From positions 1-43,192 of the forward strand of contig JAMFSU010000124.1 of assembly GCA_026225475.1 (NCBI GenBank): a DNA stretch of 43,192 bases, given 5' to 3'. The DNA comes from Duganella sp. GTDB lineage: Bacteria > Pseudomonadota > Gammaproteobacteria > Burkholderiales > Burkholderiaceae_D. The notes beneath the pieces are model-generated. The model had not been told where the DNA came from and searched no databases. It worked only from the letters and a program-made list of their open reading frames with translations. Position 1 is the first letter of the stretch; the number at the start of each line of letters is the position of its first letter. Below, in pieces: positions 35,208 through 43,192 of this stretch. Position numbers and translations under genes: made by a program.

Positions 35208-35438
35208 ATGACACACTTGGATCTCGCTTCAGGCGCTCGCTTTGGTCTGCAATCCGTTACCCCCTCATCGTTCAGCCTGCGTTTCGGTCGCCGCGAAATG
35301 TTCGTGTGCCGCGATTCGTATGTGCGCCGCTATCGTGTCAACCCTGTGATCGAATGCAGTGCAGGTATTCAGCCCGGACATCTGGAAGTCTTGTTGTTCC
35401 GTCGCTGGCTGGTGGTGTTGTCAAAGGCGCGTGGCTGA
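35208..35438 (+). CDS. Small basic protein of unknown function under a LexA box (76 aa)
   Basis: AGGAA lies nine bases before the ATG. The product is basic, with Arg-rich segments (LRFGRREMF, SYVRRYRV) and an apolar C-terminal stretch VLLFRRWLVVLSK. There is no signal peptide and I recognise no family. A LexA box sits directly upstream, so it should be induced by DNA damage. After the stop, an alternative frame continues to 35500 with a plausible Lys/His-rich extension, so a frameshift that shortened a slightly longer protein is possible. A decayed transporter gene follows. Confidence 0.65.
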   Translation: MTHLDLASGARFGLQSVTPSSFSLRFGRREMFVCRDSYVRRYRVNPVIECSAGIQPGHLEVLLFRRWLVVLSKARG

Positions 35439-35556
35439 AGCATCACGGCATCCAACATGTGAGCAAATTGCAGATCCTGGACCGGGTCGGCGACAAGTAA
35501 GGTCATACGCCACCACTGGCGTAATCAGCATCGACGGCAACCAGTTCATCCTGGGT

Positions 35557-36033
35557 GTCGTCGGTGCTTTTTGTTGTCTGTTGATTTGCTTTCCTATTCT
35601 CGACATCGGTGCTGTCTGGTTGCCGCTAGACGGGGCTGGCAGCGCATGGTCGAGCGCGCCAGCCCCGTCGAAATATGCTGGCTGGGTCTGGAACAGCTTC
35701 CGCTTCACGGCCATGGCAGCCGCTATGGCAGTAGTCATGGCGTCGGTGCTGGGATGGGCGCAACGCACAAGCGAGCTTCCCCCCTACGGAGGCACTTGCT
35801 GCGACTGCTGGCTGGCTGACTGCAACCGCGCTCGGTGTGATCTACGCATATCTGGTACGCTTTACGGCCGTTGCTGACGGCGGCCCTGCTGATGTTTGTC
35901 GATATCGTGACGGAACTCCCGGCAACATTGTTGCTCCGTTGCTTCAATACCGACATGTTGGCCGTGATTGCGCATTGTGGTCGTCGGTTTGATCTCGGTG
36001 CTGCTGGTCACGCGCGCACTTAATAATAGATAA
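35557..36033 (+). pseudogene. Decayed iron(III)-type ABC transporter permease (FbpB/SfuB-like)
   Basis: Pieces of one permease half are found in different frames. A membrane-helix region and WNSFRFTAMAAAMAVV come first (35557-35790), then LTATALGVIYAYLVRF in a second frame near 35815-35865, then LTAALLMFVDIVTELPATLLLRCF near 35870-35930, and finally VVVGLISVLLVTRAL ending at the TAA of 36031-36033. The sequence VDIVTELPATLLLR is the hallmark of Fe3+ permeases (usually VDVMKELPATLLLRPF). About 40-50 residues are missing between YLVRF and the ELPATLLL segment. No ATPase or binding-protein partner remains nearby. Confidence 0.75.
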
Positions 36034-36047
36034 CGAAGGAGCATTAG

Positions 36048-37403
36048 ATGAGCCAATATGACTATGACTTGTTCACCATCGGTGGTGGTTCCGGCGGCGT
36101 GCGTGCCAGCCGTTTTGCGGCGCAGCATGGCGCACGTGTGGCGATTGCCGAAGCCCAGTATTGGGGCGGAACCTGCGTCAATGTCGGTTGCATTCCGAAG
36201 AAACTGATGTCCTACAGTGCACATTATCATGAAGACTTCAGCGATGCTGCCGGCTTCGGCTGGAGCGTGCCACCGGCGCGCCTGGATTGGCGTGCGCTGG
36301 TTGCCGCCAAGGATACTGAAATCGGGCGTCTCAACGGCATCTATCGCAAGTTGCTTGATGGTGCGCGCGTGGCCATGTTCGAGGGCCACGCCGTGATTGA
36401 AGATGCGCATACCGTGCGCGTCAATGGCAAAGTGCATACAGCGGCGCATATCCTGGTTGCCACTGGCGGTCGGCCATCCTTGCCGGCGATTCCCGGCAAG
36501 GAATTGGGCATCACCTCGGACGAGTTTTTTCATTTGTCGGCCTTGCCAAAACGTACCGTGGTGCTCGGCGGCGGTTATATCGCAGTGGAACTGGCTTCGA
36601 TCCTCAATGGCCTGGGCAGCGAAGTGACGCTGATCTATCGCGGCAAGACTCTGTTGCGTGGCATGGATAGTGAATTAGGCAACTTCCTGGCCGAGGAAAT
36701 GCGCAAGAAAGGCATGACTATCCTGTTTGAAAATAATGTCGAAGCCATCGGTGTCGGCGGCAGTGGCGGCAAACAGGTCCAGCTCAGCGATGGCACCGAA
36801 ATCACGGTCGATTGCGTCCTCTTCGCCACCGGCCGTCACGCCAATACGGCCGGTCTCGGCCTGGAACAGGTCGGCGTCGGTTTGCAGGAAAACGGTGCGG
36901 TACGCGTGGATGAAAACTTTTGTACCGCCGTGCCGTCGATCCATGCCATCGGCGACGTTATCGATCGCGTCGCCTTGACGCCGGTGGCGCTGGCCGAAGG
37001 TATGGTGGTGGCTGCGCGCTTGTTCAAGGAGGGCGCTCGCACGTTGTCTTATGCCAATATTCCGACGGCGGTATTTAGCCATCCGCAGGTGGCGACGGTC
37101 GGTTTGAGCGAAGACGAGGCGCGTAAGCAGGGCACGGCCTTGCGCATCTTCAAATCGGAATTCAAGGCACTCAAGCACACCATGAGCGGCAATACTGAGC
37201 GCACCTTCATGAAACTGGTGGTGGATGCTGCCAGTGATCGGGTACTCGGGGTACACATGGTGGGCGCTGAGGCCGGCGAGATTGTGCAGGGCTTTGCCGT
37301 TGCCTTGGAATGCGGCGCTACCAAGGCGCAGTTTGATACCACGATCGGCATCCACCCGACCTCGGCGGAAGAATTTGTCACCATGCGCACGCCGGTGGCA
37401 TGA
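36048..37403 (+). CDS. gor: Glutathione-disulfide reductase
   Basis: This 451-aa cytoplasmic flavoenzyme reduces oxidised glutathione with NADPH. The FAD motif is IGGGSGGVRASR (about 11-22); the redox-active pair is Cys43 and Cys48 in GGTCVNVGCIPKK; a second nucleotide motif, VLGGGYIAVELA, follows near 173; and the C-terminal active-site His is in HPTSAEEF. AAGGAG lies seven bases before the ATG. It follows the permease remnant by 14 bases and converges with the phospholipase gene. Length and motifs are normal for Gor. Confidence 0.96.
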   Translation: MSQYDYDLFTIGGGSGGVRASRFAAQHGARVAIAEAQYWGGTCVNVGCIPKKLMSYSAHYHEDFSDAAGFGWSVPPARLDWRALVAAKDTEIGRLNGIYRKLLDGARVAMFEGHAVIEDAHTVRVNGKVHTAAHILVATGGRPSLPAIPGKELGITSDEFFHLSALPKRTVVLGGGYIAVELASILNGLGSEVTLIYRGKTLLRGMDSELGNFLAEEMRKKGMTILFENNVEAIGVGGSGGKQVQLSDGTEITVDCVLFATGRHANTAGLGLEQVGVGLQENGAVRVDENFCTAVPSIHAIGDVIDRVALTPVALAEGMVVAARLFKEGARTLSYANIPTAVFSHPQVATVGLSEDEARKQGTALRIFKSEFKALKHTMSGNTERTFMKLVVDAASDRVLGVHMVGAEAGEIVQGFAVALECGATKAQFDTTIGIHPTSAEEFVTMRTPVA

Positions 37404-37436
37404 GCCAGCCAGCGTGCTGATGACAAGCCGCCTGGC

Positions 37437-38732
37437 TTAGCGCCAGAGGCTGTAGCCGAAGCGCAGTTCTGGCGTCAGTTTCTGGTTGTAGGTCAGCAGG
37501 CTTTCGCCGTAACCGTAGAACACACTGGCCATCAGATAGCCTGCCGTGCCGGGCAATAATTTGGAAACCGGATAGGAAAGCGCCGAATCGGCGCTGCCAT
37601 AGTTGCTGCGCGTACCCTTGCGCAACGTGGTGGAAAACTCGATGCCATCGGGCTTGCCGACGGTGATATTCAAATCTATGTGGCCGCGATATTGGCCGAT
37701 GTCGGGATTGTCGCTGAGCGGACCGATATAGGTATACACCTTGGGCGAGATGCGCAATTGCGTCTGGTTCAGATCGCCGAAGGTCAATGTCGGGCGCACG
37801 AAAAAGAAATTCAAGCTGCGCGAAGCGGTACCATCGCGGCCATTTGACTCATGCTCTAGACCGGAGGCGAACGACATGCGACTTAAGACGCTGTTGTGAA
37901 CGCCGAGATCGGGCAGGAAGTAATACAGACTGGGGCGGTAATTGGTGTCGCGGAAGGGGGCTGACGGGCTTTGCAGGTCCCATAGCGAAAATTGGGTATA
38001 GCCGAAATACAGATTGTCGACCAGCCCGCGCGAGCGCATGTCGTCGGGCTGGTACAGACGGAACTTGAAACTGAACTGGAATTTGGCGTTGGCGTGGCCA
38101 CCGCTGTTGCCGGCGGCGAAATACATCGGTTCGTTAAACGAAATGCGCGACACGTTGATCAGGTCATCCATGGCCGGTGCGGTGCCGATCGGGCTGGCAG
38201 CGGTGCCCGGCGTGATCACTGATGCGGAAGCACTGGCGCTGTTGTTGTCGATGACATTTGGCGCTGCCGCCAAGGGCTGACCATCGCGCGCACGTATAAC
38301 TGCCACCAGTACCGGTGCGGCATCAATGCCAACGGTTTCGATGCGCACCACGCCACGCAGATAGCGTGGCAGGTTGGCACTGAAAGTGACCTTGCGGAAT
38401 TCACCGGGTTGCAGCGTGATTTCTGCAGCGCTGCCGGGATCGCGCTGCAAATGCACTTGCTCGGGCGTGGTCATGTCGGCCGAAGCTGCCACGACGATGC
38501 TATCTGGAATCGTATAGCTGTGCGCCGATTGATCATCGCTACTGTAAAGCAGCGTCAAGACAAACGGCTTGTTGCCATCCTGCAGCTTGGGCGGTTGCAA
38601 GACGGTAATGTCGGCGTGGGCAGAAGGCAGCAAACACAGCATCAGGCCGCCACAGGCAAGCAGTTTGCGCAACGATGTGCTGATGATGGTGCGCGGGCAG
38701 GGGGCATTGAATTCGGGCAGAGATGGCGTCAT
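37437..38732 (-). CDS. pldA: Outer-membrane phospholipase A (OMPLA family)
   Basis: This 431-aa protein has a signal peptide ending near residue 41 (LLPSAHA) and a C-terminal beta-barrel region. The OMPLA active site is seen in LEHESNGRDGTASRSLN, with His and Ser of HESNG and a downstream Arg/Asn. A periplasmic-type beta domain of about 140 residues precedes the barrel, which is longer than E. coli PldA (289 aa) but common in betaproteobacterial members. It hydrolyses mislocalised outer-leaflet phospholipids and supports outer-membrane asymmetry. The barrel ends RFGYSLWR, without the usual final aromatic. No clear ribosome binding site precedes the ATG. Confidence 0.87.
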   Translation of the reverse strand: MTPSLPEFNAPCPRTIISTSLRKLLACGGLMLCLLPSAHADITVLQPPKLQDGNKPFVLTLLYSSDDQSAHSYTIPDSIVVAASADMTTPEQVHLQRDPGSAAEITLQPGEFRKVTFSANLPRYLRGVVRIETVGIDAAPVLVAVIRARDGQPLAAAPNVIDNNSASASASVITPGTAASPIGTAPAMDDLINVSRISFNEPMYFAAGNSGGHANAKFQFSFKFRLYQPDDMRSRGLVDNLYFGYTQFSLWDLQSPSAPFRDTNYRPSLYYFLPDLGVHNSVLSRMSFASGLEHESNGRDGTASRSLNFFFVRPTLTFGDLNQTQLRISPKVYTYIGPLSDNPDIGQYRGHIDLNITVGKPDGIEFSTTLRKGTRSNYGSADSALSYPVSKLLPGTAGYLMASVFYGYGESLLTYNQKLTPELRFGYSLWR

Positions 38733-38989
38733 GGGTGTGTTTTTTAGATGATTTATTGGATGACAGTAAATGTATTGCGAGAAATATGATCAAATATCCG
38801 TGACAATGGATTGGTTTTGCAGGGTAAAGTTGCTTAACTTCATAAAATCCTATGCAAAAGTAGGAAGTACATGTCAGTTTGTTGTATGCATCCTTGCAAT
38901 CAACCATACAAAATTCGCTGGGTGGTTCCTCGTTAGCGAATAATGACGAAAGTTGTCAAAGAACCAGTTTTTCATAGAAATTTATCTTC

Positions 38990-41071
38990 ATGTTATCCGC
39001 TCATTACGATAGTTTGCTCGTCGCCGTTTCCATATTGGTCGCAGTCCTGGCCTCTTATACCGCCTTAGACATGGCAGAGCGGATCAACGCTGCGCAGGAG
39101 TTTGGCAGTCGTTCGTGGCTAGTGGGCGGCGCTATCGCCATGGGAATCGGTATCTGGTCTATGCATTTCATCGGCATGCTGGCGTTCCGGCTGCCGATCG
39201 ATATGGGGTATGACCCGCTCATTACCGTGCTGTCCTTGCTGATTGCGGTGAGCGTATCCGGTTTTGCGCTGTGGATCGTCAGTCGTCCCGAATTGCCACT
39301 GCACCGTCTGTTGCGCAGCGCCGTGGTGCTCGGCATCGGTATCGCAGCGATGCACTATACCGGTATGGCGGCCATGCTGATGGCGCCCGGTATTGTGTTT
39401 GACTATTGGCTGTTTGCCGCATCGGTGCTAATTGCCATCGTGGCCGCTGGTGCCGCCTTGTGGATTGCCTTCCGGCTGCGGCAGAATACCCCCTACGTCA
39501 AACTGGCACGTGGCGGTGCTGCCTTGGTCATGGGCGCTGCGATTGCCGGCATGCACTATACCGGCATGGCGGCGGCCAGTTTTCCACTCGGCAGCGTCTG
39601 CCTGGCGGTGCGCGATGGCGTCGGCCCCGGCTGGTTGGCGATCTTGATCGTAGTGGTGACGCTGGCGGTGCTGACGATTGCGCTGCTGACTTCCTTGCTC
39701 GATGCCCGGCTGGAATCGCGCACGGCCAAACTGGCGCGCTCGCTGGCGGAAGCCAATGAAGAACTGACGCAATTGGTATTGCACGACAATCTGACCAAAC
39801 TGCCTAACCGCACCTTGCTCGATGATAGGTTGAACCAGGCGATTCACAAGGCTTCGCGTGAGGGGGGGCATTTCGCGCTGATGTTCTGCGATCTTGATGG
39901 TTTCAAGGCGATCAATGATTCGCTTGGTCATCATGTGGGCGATCTGATGCTGGTCGAAGTGGCGCAACGCATCAGCGCGGTTACGCGGGCGCAGGATACG
40001 GTGGCGCGCTTGGGCGGCGATGAATTCGTGATCGTGGTCGAGCTCAAGGAGCCGGACGATGCCATGACCGTCGCCGATAAACTGGTCCATATCATCAATG
40101 AGCCGTTTCGCATCGAGCAACATGAGTTGCGCGTGTCGGCCAGCATTGGTATTGCCATCTATCCGGAAGATGGTATCAATCGCCACGATCTGGTGATCAA
40201 TGCCGACGCCGCCATGTATCACACCAAACGCAGCGGCCGCAACGGTTACCATTTCTTCAAGTCGTCGATGAACGTCAATGCGCACAATCAGTTGCAATGG
40301 TTGCAGGACTTGCGGCTGGCGCTGGAGCGCAAGGAGTTTGTGCTGCATTACCAGCCCAAATTCAAGTCGCCGAACGGACCGGTGCAGGGGGCCGAAGCCT
40401 TGTTGCGCTGGCAGCATCCGACCCATGGTCTGGTTGGGCCCGATGATTTCATCGCGCTGGCCGAGCGCTCTGGCCTGATTGTGCCGATTGGCGCCTGGGT
40501 GCTCGATGAAGCTTGTCGCCAGATGAAGCTGTGGTTCGAGATGGGACATGAAACCTGGAAGATCGCGGTTAACTTGTCGGCGCTGCAATTTGCCCAGGCC
40601 GATCTGGTTGAACTGGTCAAGAACACCTTGACCAAGCACGATTTGCCGGCGCGTTGCCTGACGCTGGAAGTGACCGAATCGACTGCCATGCAGGATGCCG
40701 AAGCCAGTATGAAGATCTTGCAAAAAATTTCTGATCTGGGCGTTGACATCTCGATTGACGATTTTGGTACCGGCTATTCCAGTCTGTTGTATCTCAAGCG
40801 CTTGCCGGCCAATGAACTCAAGATCGACCGCGGCTTTGTGCGCGACTTGAGCGATGGCAACGACGATGCGGCCATTGTCTCTGCCATCGTAGCACTTGGT
40901 CGCACGCTCAACTTGCGGATTGTTGCCGAAGGTGTGGAAACCACAAAACAACAGACTTTCCTGACTTCGGTTGGATGCGATGCCCTGCAAGGTTATTTGA
41001 TGGGGCGGCCGATGGCAGTTGATAAGTTCAACGAAGCGATGGCGGCGCTCAAGACCAGCGACGTGCAATAG
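38990..41071 (+). CDS. MHYT-GGDEF-EAL cyclic-di-GMP protein
   Basis: This 693-aa inner-membrane protein has an N-terminal MHYT sensor of seven membrane segments (about residues 5-245), with motifs MHFIGM, MHYTGMAA and MHYTGMAA that may bind copper and sense O2, CO or NO. A GGDEF domain follows (about 260-420) with an intact LGGDEF and an RxxD inhibitory site (RAQD) five residues upstream. Then comes an EAL domain (about 435-690) with GAEALLRW and the downstream metal-binding motifs DDFGTGYSS and EGVET. Both catalytic sites look competent, so it could make or degrade c-di-GMP. No ribosome binding site is obvious before the ATG. Confidence 0.94.
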   Translation: MLSAHYDSLLVAVSILVAVLASYTALDMAERINAAQEFGSRSWLVGGAIAMGIGIWSMHFIGMLAFRLPIDMGYDPLITVLSLLIAVSVSGFALWIVSRPELPLHRLLRSAVVLGIGIAAMHYTGMAAMLMAPGIVFDYWLFAASVLIAIVAAGAALWIAFRLRQNTPYVKLARGGAALVMGAAIAGMHYTGMAAASFPLGSVCLAVRDGVGPGWLAILIVVVTLAVLTIALLTSLLDARLESRTAKLARSLAEANEELTQLVLHDNLTKLPNRTLLDDRLNQAIHKASREGGHFALMFCDLDGFKAINDSLGHHVGDLMLVEVAQRISAVTRAQDTVARLGGDEFVIVVELKEPDDAMTVADKLVHIINEPFRIEQHELRVSASIGIAIYPEDGINRHDLVINADAAMYHTKRSGRNGYHFFKSSMNVNAHNQLQWLQDLRLALERKEFVLHYQPKFKSPNGPVQGAEALLRWQHPTHGLVGPDDFIALAERSGLIVPIGAWVLDEACRQMKLWFEMGHETWKIAVNLSALQFAQADLVELVKNTLTKHDLPARCLTLEVTESTAMQDAEASMKILQKISDLGVDISIDDFGTGYSSLLYLKRLPANELKIDRGFVRDLSDGNDDAAIVSAIVALGRTLNLRIVAEGVETTKQQTFLTSVGCDALQGYLMGRPMAVDKFNEAMAALKTSDVQ

Positions 41072-41172
41072 CCCTCCCCAGCGCGCAGACACGCAAGCAT
41101 ATAGAAGTGTTGCAGTCGCGCTCGCGGCAACATTTCCCTGTGGAAATCATTCTCGACGCAAACGTCGAACTG

Positions 41173-41192
41173 ACAGGGCACTCATGCCCTGT
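41173..41192 (+). other. Hairpin downstream of the MHYT gene
   Basis: ACAGGGCA and TGCCCTGT form a perfect 8-bp stem with a CTCA loop. No T-run follows, so it may be a transcript 3' end or a processing site rather than a standard terminator. Confidence 0.35.
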
Positions 41193-41340
41193 TCGGCGCA
41201 TTCATTTACAGTCCCCTTACATTATGATGAGTATGATAATAGGCCGAAAGCCCACGCCGTTGGCGTGCTCGGCTGATTTATCTTCATCAATATTAAAATA
41301 ACGACCGTCTGTTGATAACAGCGTCCGGAGGAGAAGTGAA

Positions 41341-42960
41341 ATGATCGGAAACATGAAGATCGGTAAGCGCTTGGGTTTGGGATTTGCCGTCATTCTGGCC
41401 TTGTCAGTAGTGATTGCCGCAATTGGCGTATGGCGTTTGCAGACGGTGGCCAATGCCACCCAAGGGATGATGGAAATTCCGCTGGTCAAGGAGCGCCTGA
41501 TCACGGACTGGTATCGCTACACCTACGCCGGTATCCGTCGTGCCACGGCCGTGGCCAAGAGCAGCGATGCATCTCTGGGAGCATTCTTCAAGCCGGAGAC
41601 CGATGAATCCACACGCGTTTCGAGCCAGTTGCAAAAGCAGATCGGCGACTTGCTGGTCAGCGACGAAGAAAAGCAGCTGTTTGAAAAAATCATGGTGCAA
41701 CGCAAGGTCTACCTCGCCATGCGCGATGTGATCTACAAAGCCAAGGCACAACCCAATCCTGATCCGGCGATGTTGGAAAGCGCGCTGAACAAGGATTATC
41801 TGCCCGCCGCAGATCTCTATCAGAAGCAGGTAGAAAGCCTGTTGCTACTGCAGCGAAAAACCATCGACGAGCTCAATGGGCATGTGGCACAAATTGCCAA
41901 TCAAAGCGGTCAGTTGTTGATCGTACTGGAGTTGCTGGTGCTGGCGTTGGGCATTGCCTGCGCCTGGTATCTGACCGCTGGTATCACACGGCCTTTGAAC
42001 GCTGCCGTGGGAATTTCGCGGCGCGTCGCCGAGGGCGATCTGTCGGGCGATATTATTGTCACCACAACCGATGAAGCCGGCCAGTTGCTGCAAGCCTTGA
42101 AGGACATGAATCTGAGCCTGCGCAATATTGTCGGCAATGTGCGCATTGGTACCGACACCATCGCCACTGCCTCGGGCGAAATCGCCAGCGGCAATCTTGA
42201 CTTGTCGAGCCGTACCGAGCAGCAAGCCGGTTCGCTCGAAGAAACCGCATCGGCAATGGAACAGTTGACTTCCACCGTCAAGCAAAATGCCGACAATGCA
42301 CGCCAAGCCAGTCAATTAGCGGTATCGGCGTCGAATGTGGCGATCCAGGGCGGCAGCGTGGTCGGTCAAGTGATTTCGACCATGGGCTCGATTAATGAAT
42401 CGTCGAAGAAAATTGTCGACATCATCAGTGTCATCGATGGCATTGCTTTTCAGACCAATATCCTGGCCTTGAATGCGGCAGTGGAAGCCGCGCGCGCTGG
42501 AGAGCAGGGTCGTGGCTTTGCGGTGGTGGCATCGGAGGTGCGCAGTCTGGCGCAACGCTCAGCGGCAGCTGCCAAGGAAATCAAATTGTTGATTGATGAT
42601 TCGGTGGAAAAAGTTGGCACCGGCAGCAAGCTGGTCGAACAAGCTGGCTCCACCATGGAAGAAGTGGTCAACAGCGTCAAGCGCGTTACCGACATCGTGG
42701 CTGAAATCAGTTCGGCGAGTCAGGAGCAGAGCACTGGCATTGAAGAGGTCAACCGGGCGATTACGTTGATGGATGAAAGTACGCAGCAAAATGCCGCCTT
42801 GGTCGAGCAAGCGGCGGCAGCGGCGCAATCCATGCAGGAGCAGGCCGCCAAGCTGGCGCAACTGGTCAGCGTGTTCAATATCGGCAGTGGTGGTGTCACG
42901 GTAGCAGCAACCATGCCACGCCGCACGATGGATATCAATCCGACACCGCGTTTGCAATAA
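41341..42960 (+). CDS. Methyl-accepting chemotaxis protein (4HB type)
   Basis: This 539-aa inner-membrane chemoreceptor has a first membrane helix at about residues 9-30, a periplasmic four-helix-bundle sensor (about 35-185), a second helix (about 196-220), a HAMP domain (about 215-270) and a long cytoplasmic signalling domain. The conserved hairpin tip reads [37 protein letters not shown], which contacts CheA and CheW. The C-terminus has no CheR-binding pentapeptide. GGAGGAG lies about seven bases before the ATG, a very strong ribosome binding site. The ligand is unknown. Together with the c-di-GMP gene it suggests a motility and lifestyle-control pair. Confidence 0.95.
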   Translation: MIGNMKIGKRLGLGFAVILALSVVIAAIGVWRLQTVANATQGMMEIPLVKERLITDWYRYTYAGIRRATAVAKSSDASLGAFFKPETDESTRVSSQLQKQIGDLLVSDEEKQLFEKIMVQRKVYLAMRDVIYKAKAQPNPDPAMLESALNKDYLPAADLYQKQVESLLLLQRKTIDELNGHVAQIANQSGQLLIVLELLVLALGIACAWYLTAGITRPLNAAVGISRRVAEGDLSGDIIVTTTDEAGQLLQALKDMNLSLRNIVGNVRIGTDTIATASGEIASGNLDLSSRTEQQAGSLEETASAMEQLTSTVKQNADNARQASQLAVSASNVAIQGGSVVGQVISTMGSINESSKKIVDIISVIDGIAFQTNILALNAAVEAARAGEQGRGFAVVASEVRSLAQRSAAAAKEIKLLIDDSVEKVGTGSKLVEQAGSTMEEVVNSVKRVTDIVAEISSASQEQSTGIEEVNRAITLMDESTQQNAALVEQAAAAAQSMQEQAAKLAQLVSVFNIGSGGVTVAATMPRRTMDINPTPRLQ

Positions 42961-42982
42961 CTGAAACGGCTGTATCGATTGC

Positions 42983-43017
42983 TACGGCGACCGCGCGCAA
43001 GCAGCTCAGTCGCCGTA
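42983..43017 (+). other. Hairpin downstream of the chemoreceptor gene
   Basis: TACGGCGAC (42983-42991) pairs with GTCGCCGTA (43009-43017), a 9-bp stem with a 17-base loop and no T-run. It may stabilise the transcript end. Confidence 0.35.
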
Positions 43018-43030
43018 ATGCCATTCAGTT

Positions 43031-43192
43031 AAGAAAAGGCCGGCGTGGTTTTCTTGGTTTCTTGGTTGCTGATGCTGGGTTTTCTTCGGACAACCTAGCC
43101 GGGGGCGGCCCGGCAGCCGCTCACTTTCTTTGGTCTCGCCCAAAGATAAGTAAGCAAAGAAAGGCGACCGCTACTGCATCGCCCCTACGGGG
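43031..43192. repeat. Right terminal copy of the inverted dispersed repeat
   Basis: This is the reverse complement of the left-end element, 162 bases long, and lacks the 50-base duplication found there. Its last bases are a CCCC...GGGG-type palindrome, matching the start of the left copy after two extra bases. It contains CTTTGG-N6-CCAAAG and a Gly/Pro-like GC block but no open frame. Confidence 0.85.

Noticed and set aside
37404..37436. Weak AGCCAG...CTGGCT stem between gor and pldA as a terminator
   Set aside because: The stem is short and there is no T-run on either strand.
39428..41092. 554-aa minus-strand open frame
   Set aside because: It is a shadow of the MHYT-GGDEF-EAL gene, which has full domain support.
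41294..41318. Possible sigma-28 promoter (TAAA...GTTGATAA) before the chemoreceptor
   Set aside because: The spacing is two bases too short and only part of the consensus fits.
1..43192. Whole window as one mobile element bounded by terminal inverted repeats
   Set aside because: No transposase, integrase, target duplication or plasmid gene is seen and the content is mostly core metabolism; a repeat-bounded contig is simpler.

Overview
The window looks like chromosomal DNA of a betaproteobacterium of the order Burkholderiales, most likely family Oxalobacteraceae (relatives of Herbaspirillum, Collimonas or Janthinobacterium). This is inferred from the high-GC third codon positions, the strong AGGAGA-type ribosome binding sites and the gene families present, not from a marker gene. 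No rRNA, tRNA, CRISPR array, transposase or integrase is visible. Both ends carry the same repeat of about 160-205 bp in inverted orientation, so the window may be a contig that stops inside a dispersed repeat.

Region by region. (1) 244-6351 (-): one very large, visibly AT-richer gene for a 2035-residue protein of unknown function, probably acquired. (2) 6819-14179 (-): a six-gene operon, in transcription order IlvD/Edd sugar-acid dehydratase, D-2-hydroxyacid dehydrogenase, CUT1-type sugar ABC ATPase, Tat-exported binding protein and two permeases, closed by a terminator at 6771-6809. A Ldh-family dehydrogenase and a FadR-type GntR regulator (14809-16828, +) diverge from it. Two TGGT-N3-ACCA palindromes lie between the divergent units, so the whole block reads as one sugar-acid uptake and catabolism regulon. 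(3) 16825-20769: an NlpC/P60 lipoprotein, argD, a ferredoxin-type flavin reductase and a divergent SDR-like protein. (4) 20938-24499 (+): a NitT/TauT-type ABC importer (ATPase, binding protein, permease) plus a family-3 solute-binding protein. Two small ORFs follow.

(5) 25012-33599: a di-heme cytochrome c peroxidase (-), a lipoprotein phosphoesterase (+), a CPA1 Na+/H+ antiporter (-), an aldo/keto reductase, a second FadR-type GntR regulator with a textbook autoregulatory operator over its own promoter, an SDR oxidoreductase, and cynS (cyanase) behind a good sigma-54 promoter match. (6) 33646-37403 (+): a membrane-anchored TAXI protein, a small ORF behind a near-perfect LexA box, a decayed iron-type ABC permease pseudogene, and gor. 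(7) 37437-42960: an outer-membrane phospholipase A (-), an MHYT-GGDEF-EAL cyclic-di-GMP protein (+) and a methyl-accepting chemotaxis protein (+).

The most unusual items are the 2035-residue protein with N-terminal WFDA repeats, the LexA-box small ORF, the three FadR-type operators that pair with two resident regulators, the sigma-54 site upstream of cynS, and the terminal inverted repeats. No complete, clearly undescribed multi-gene system is evident; most of the window is ordinary metabolic chromosome.
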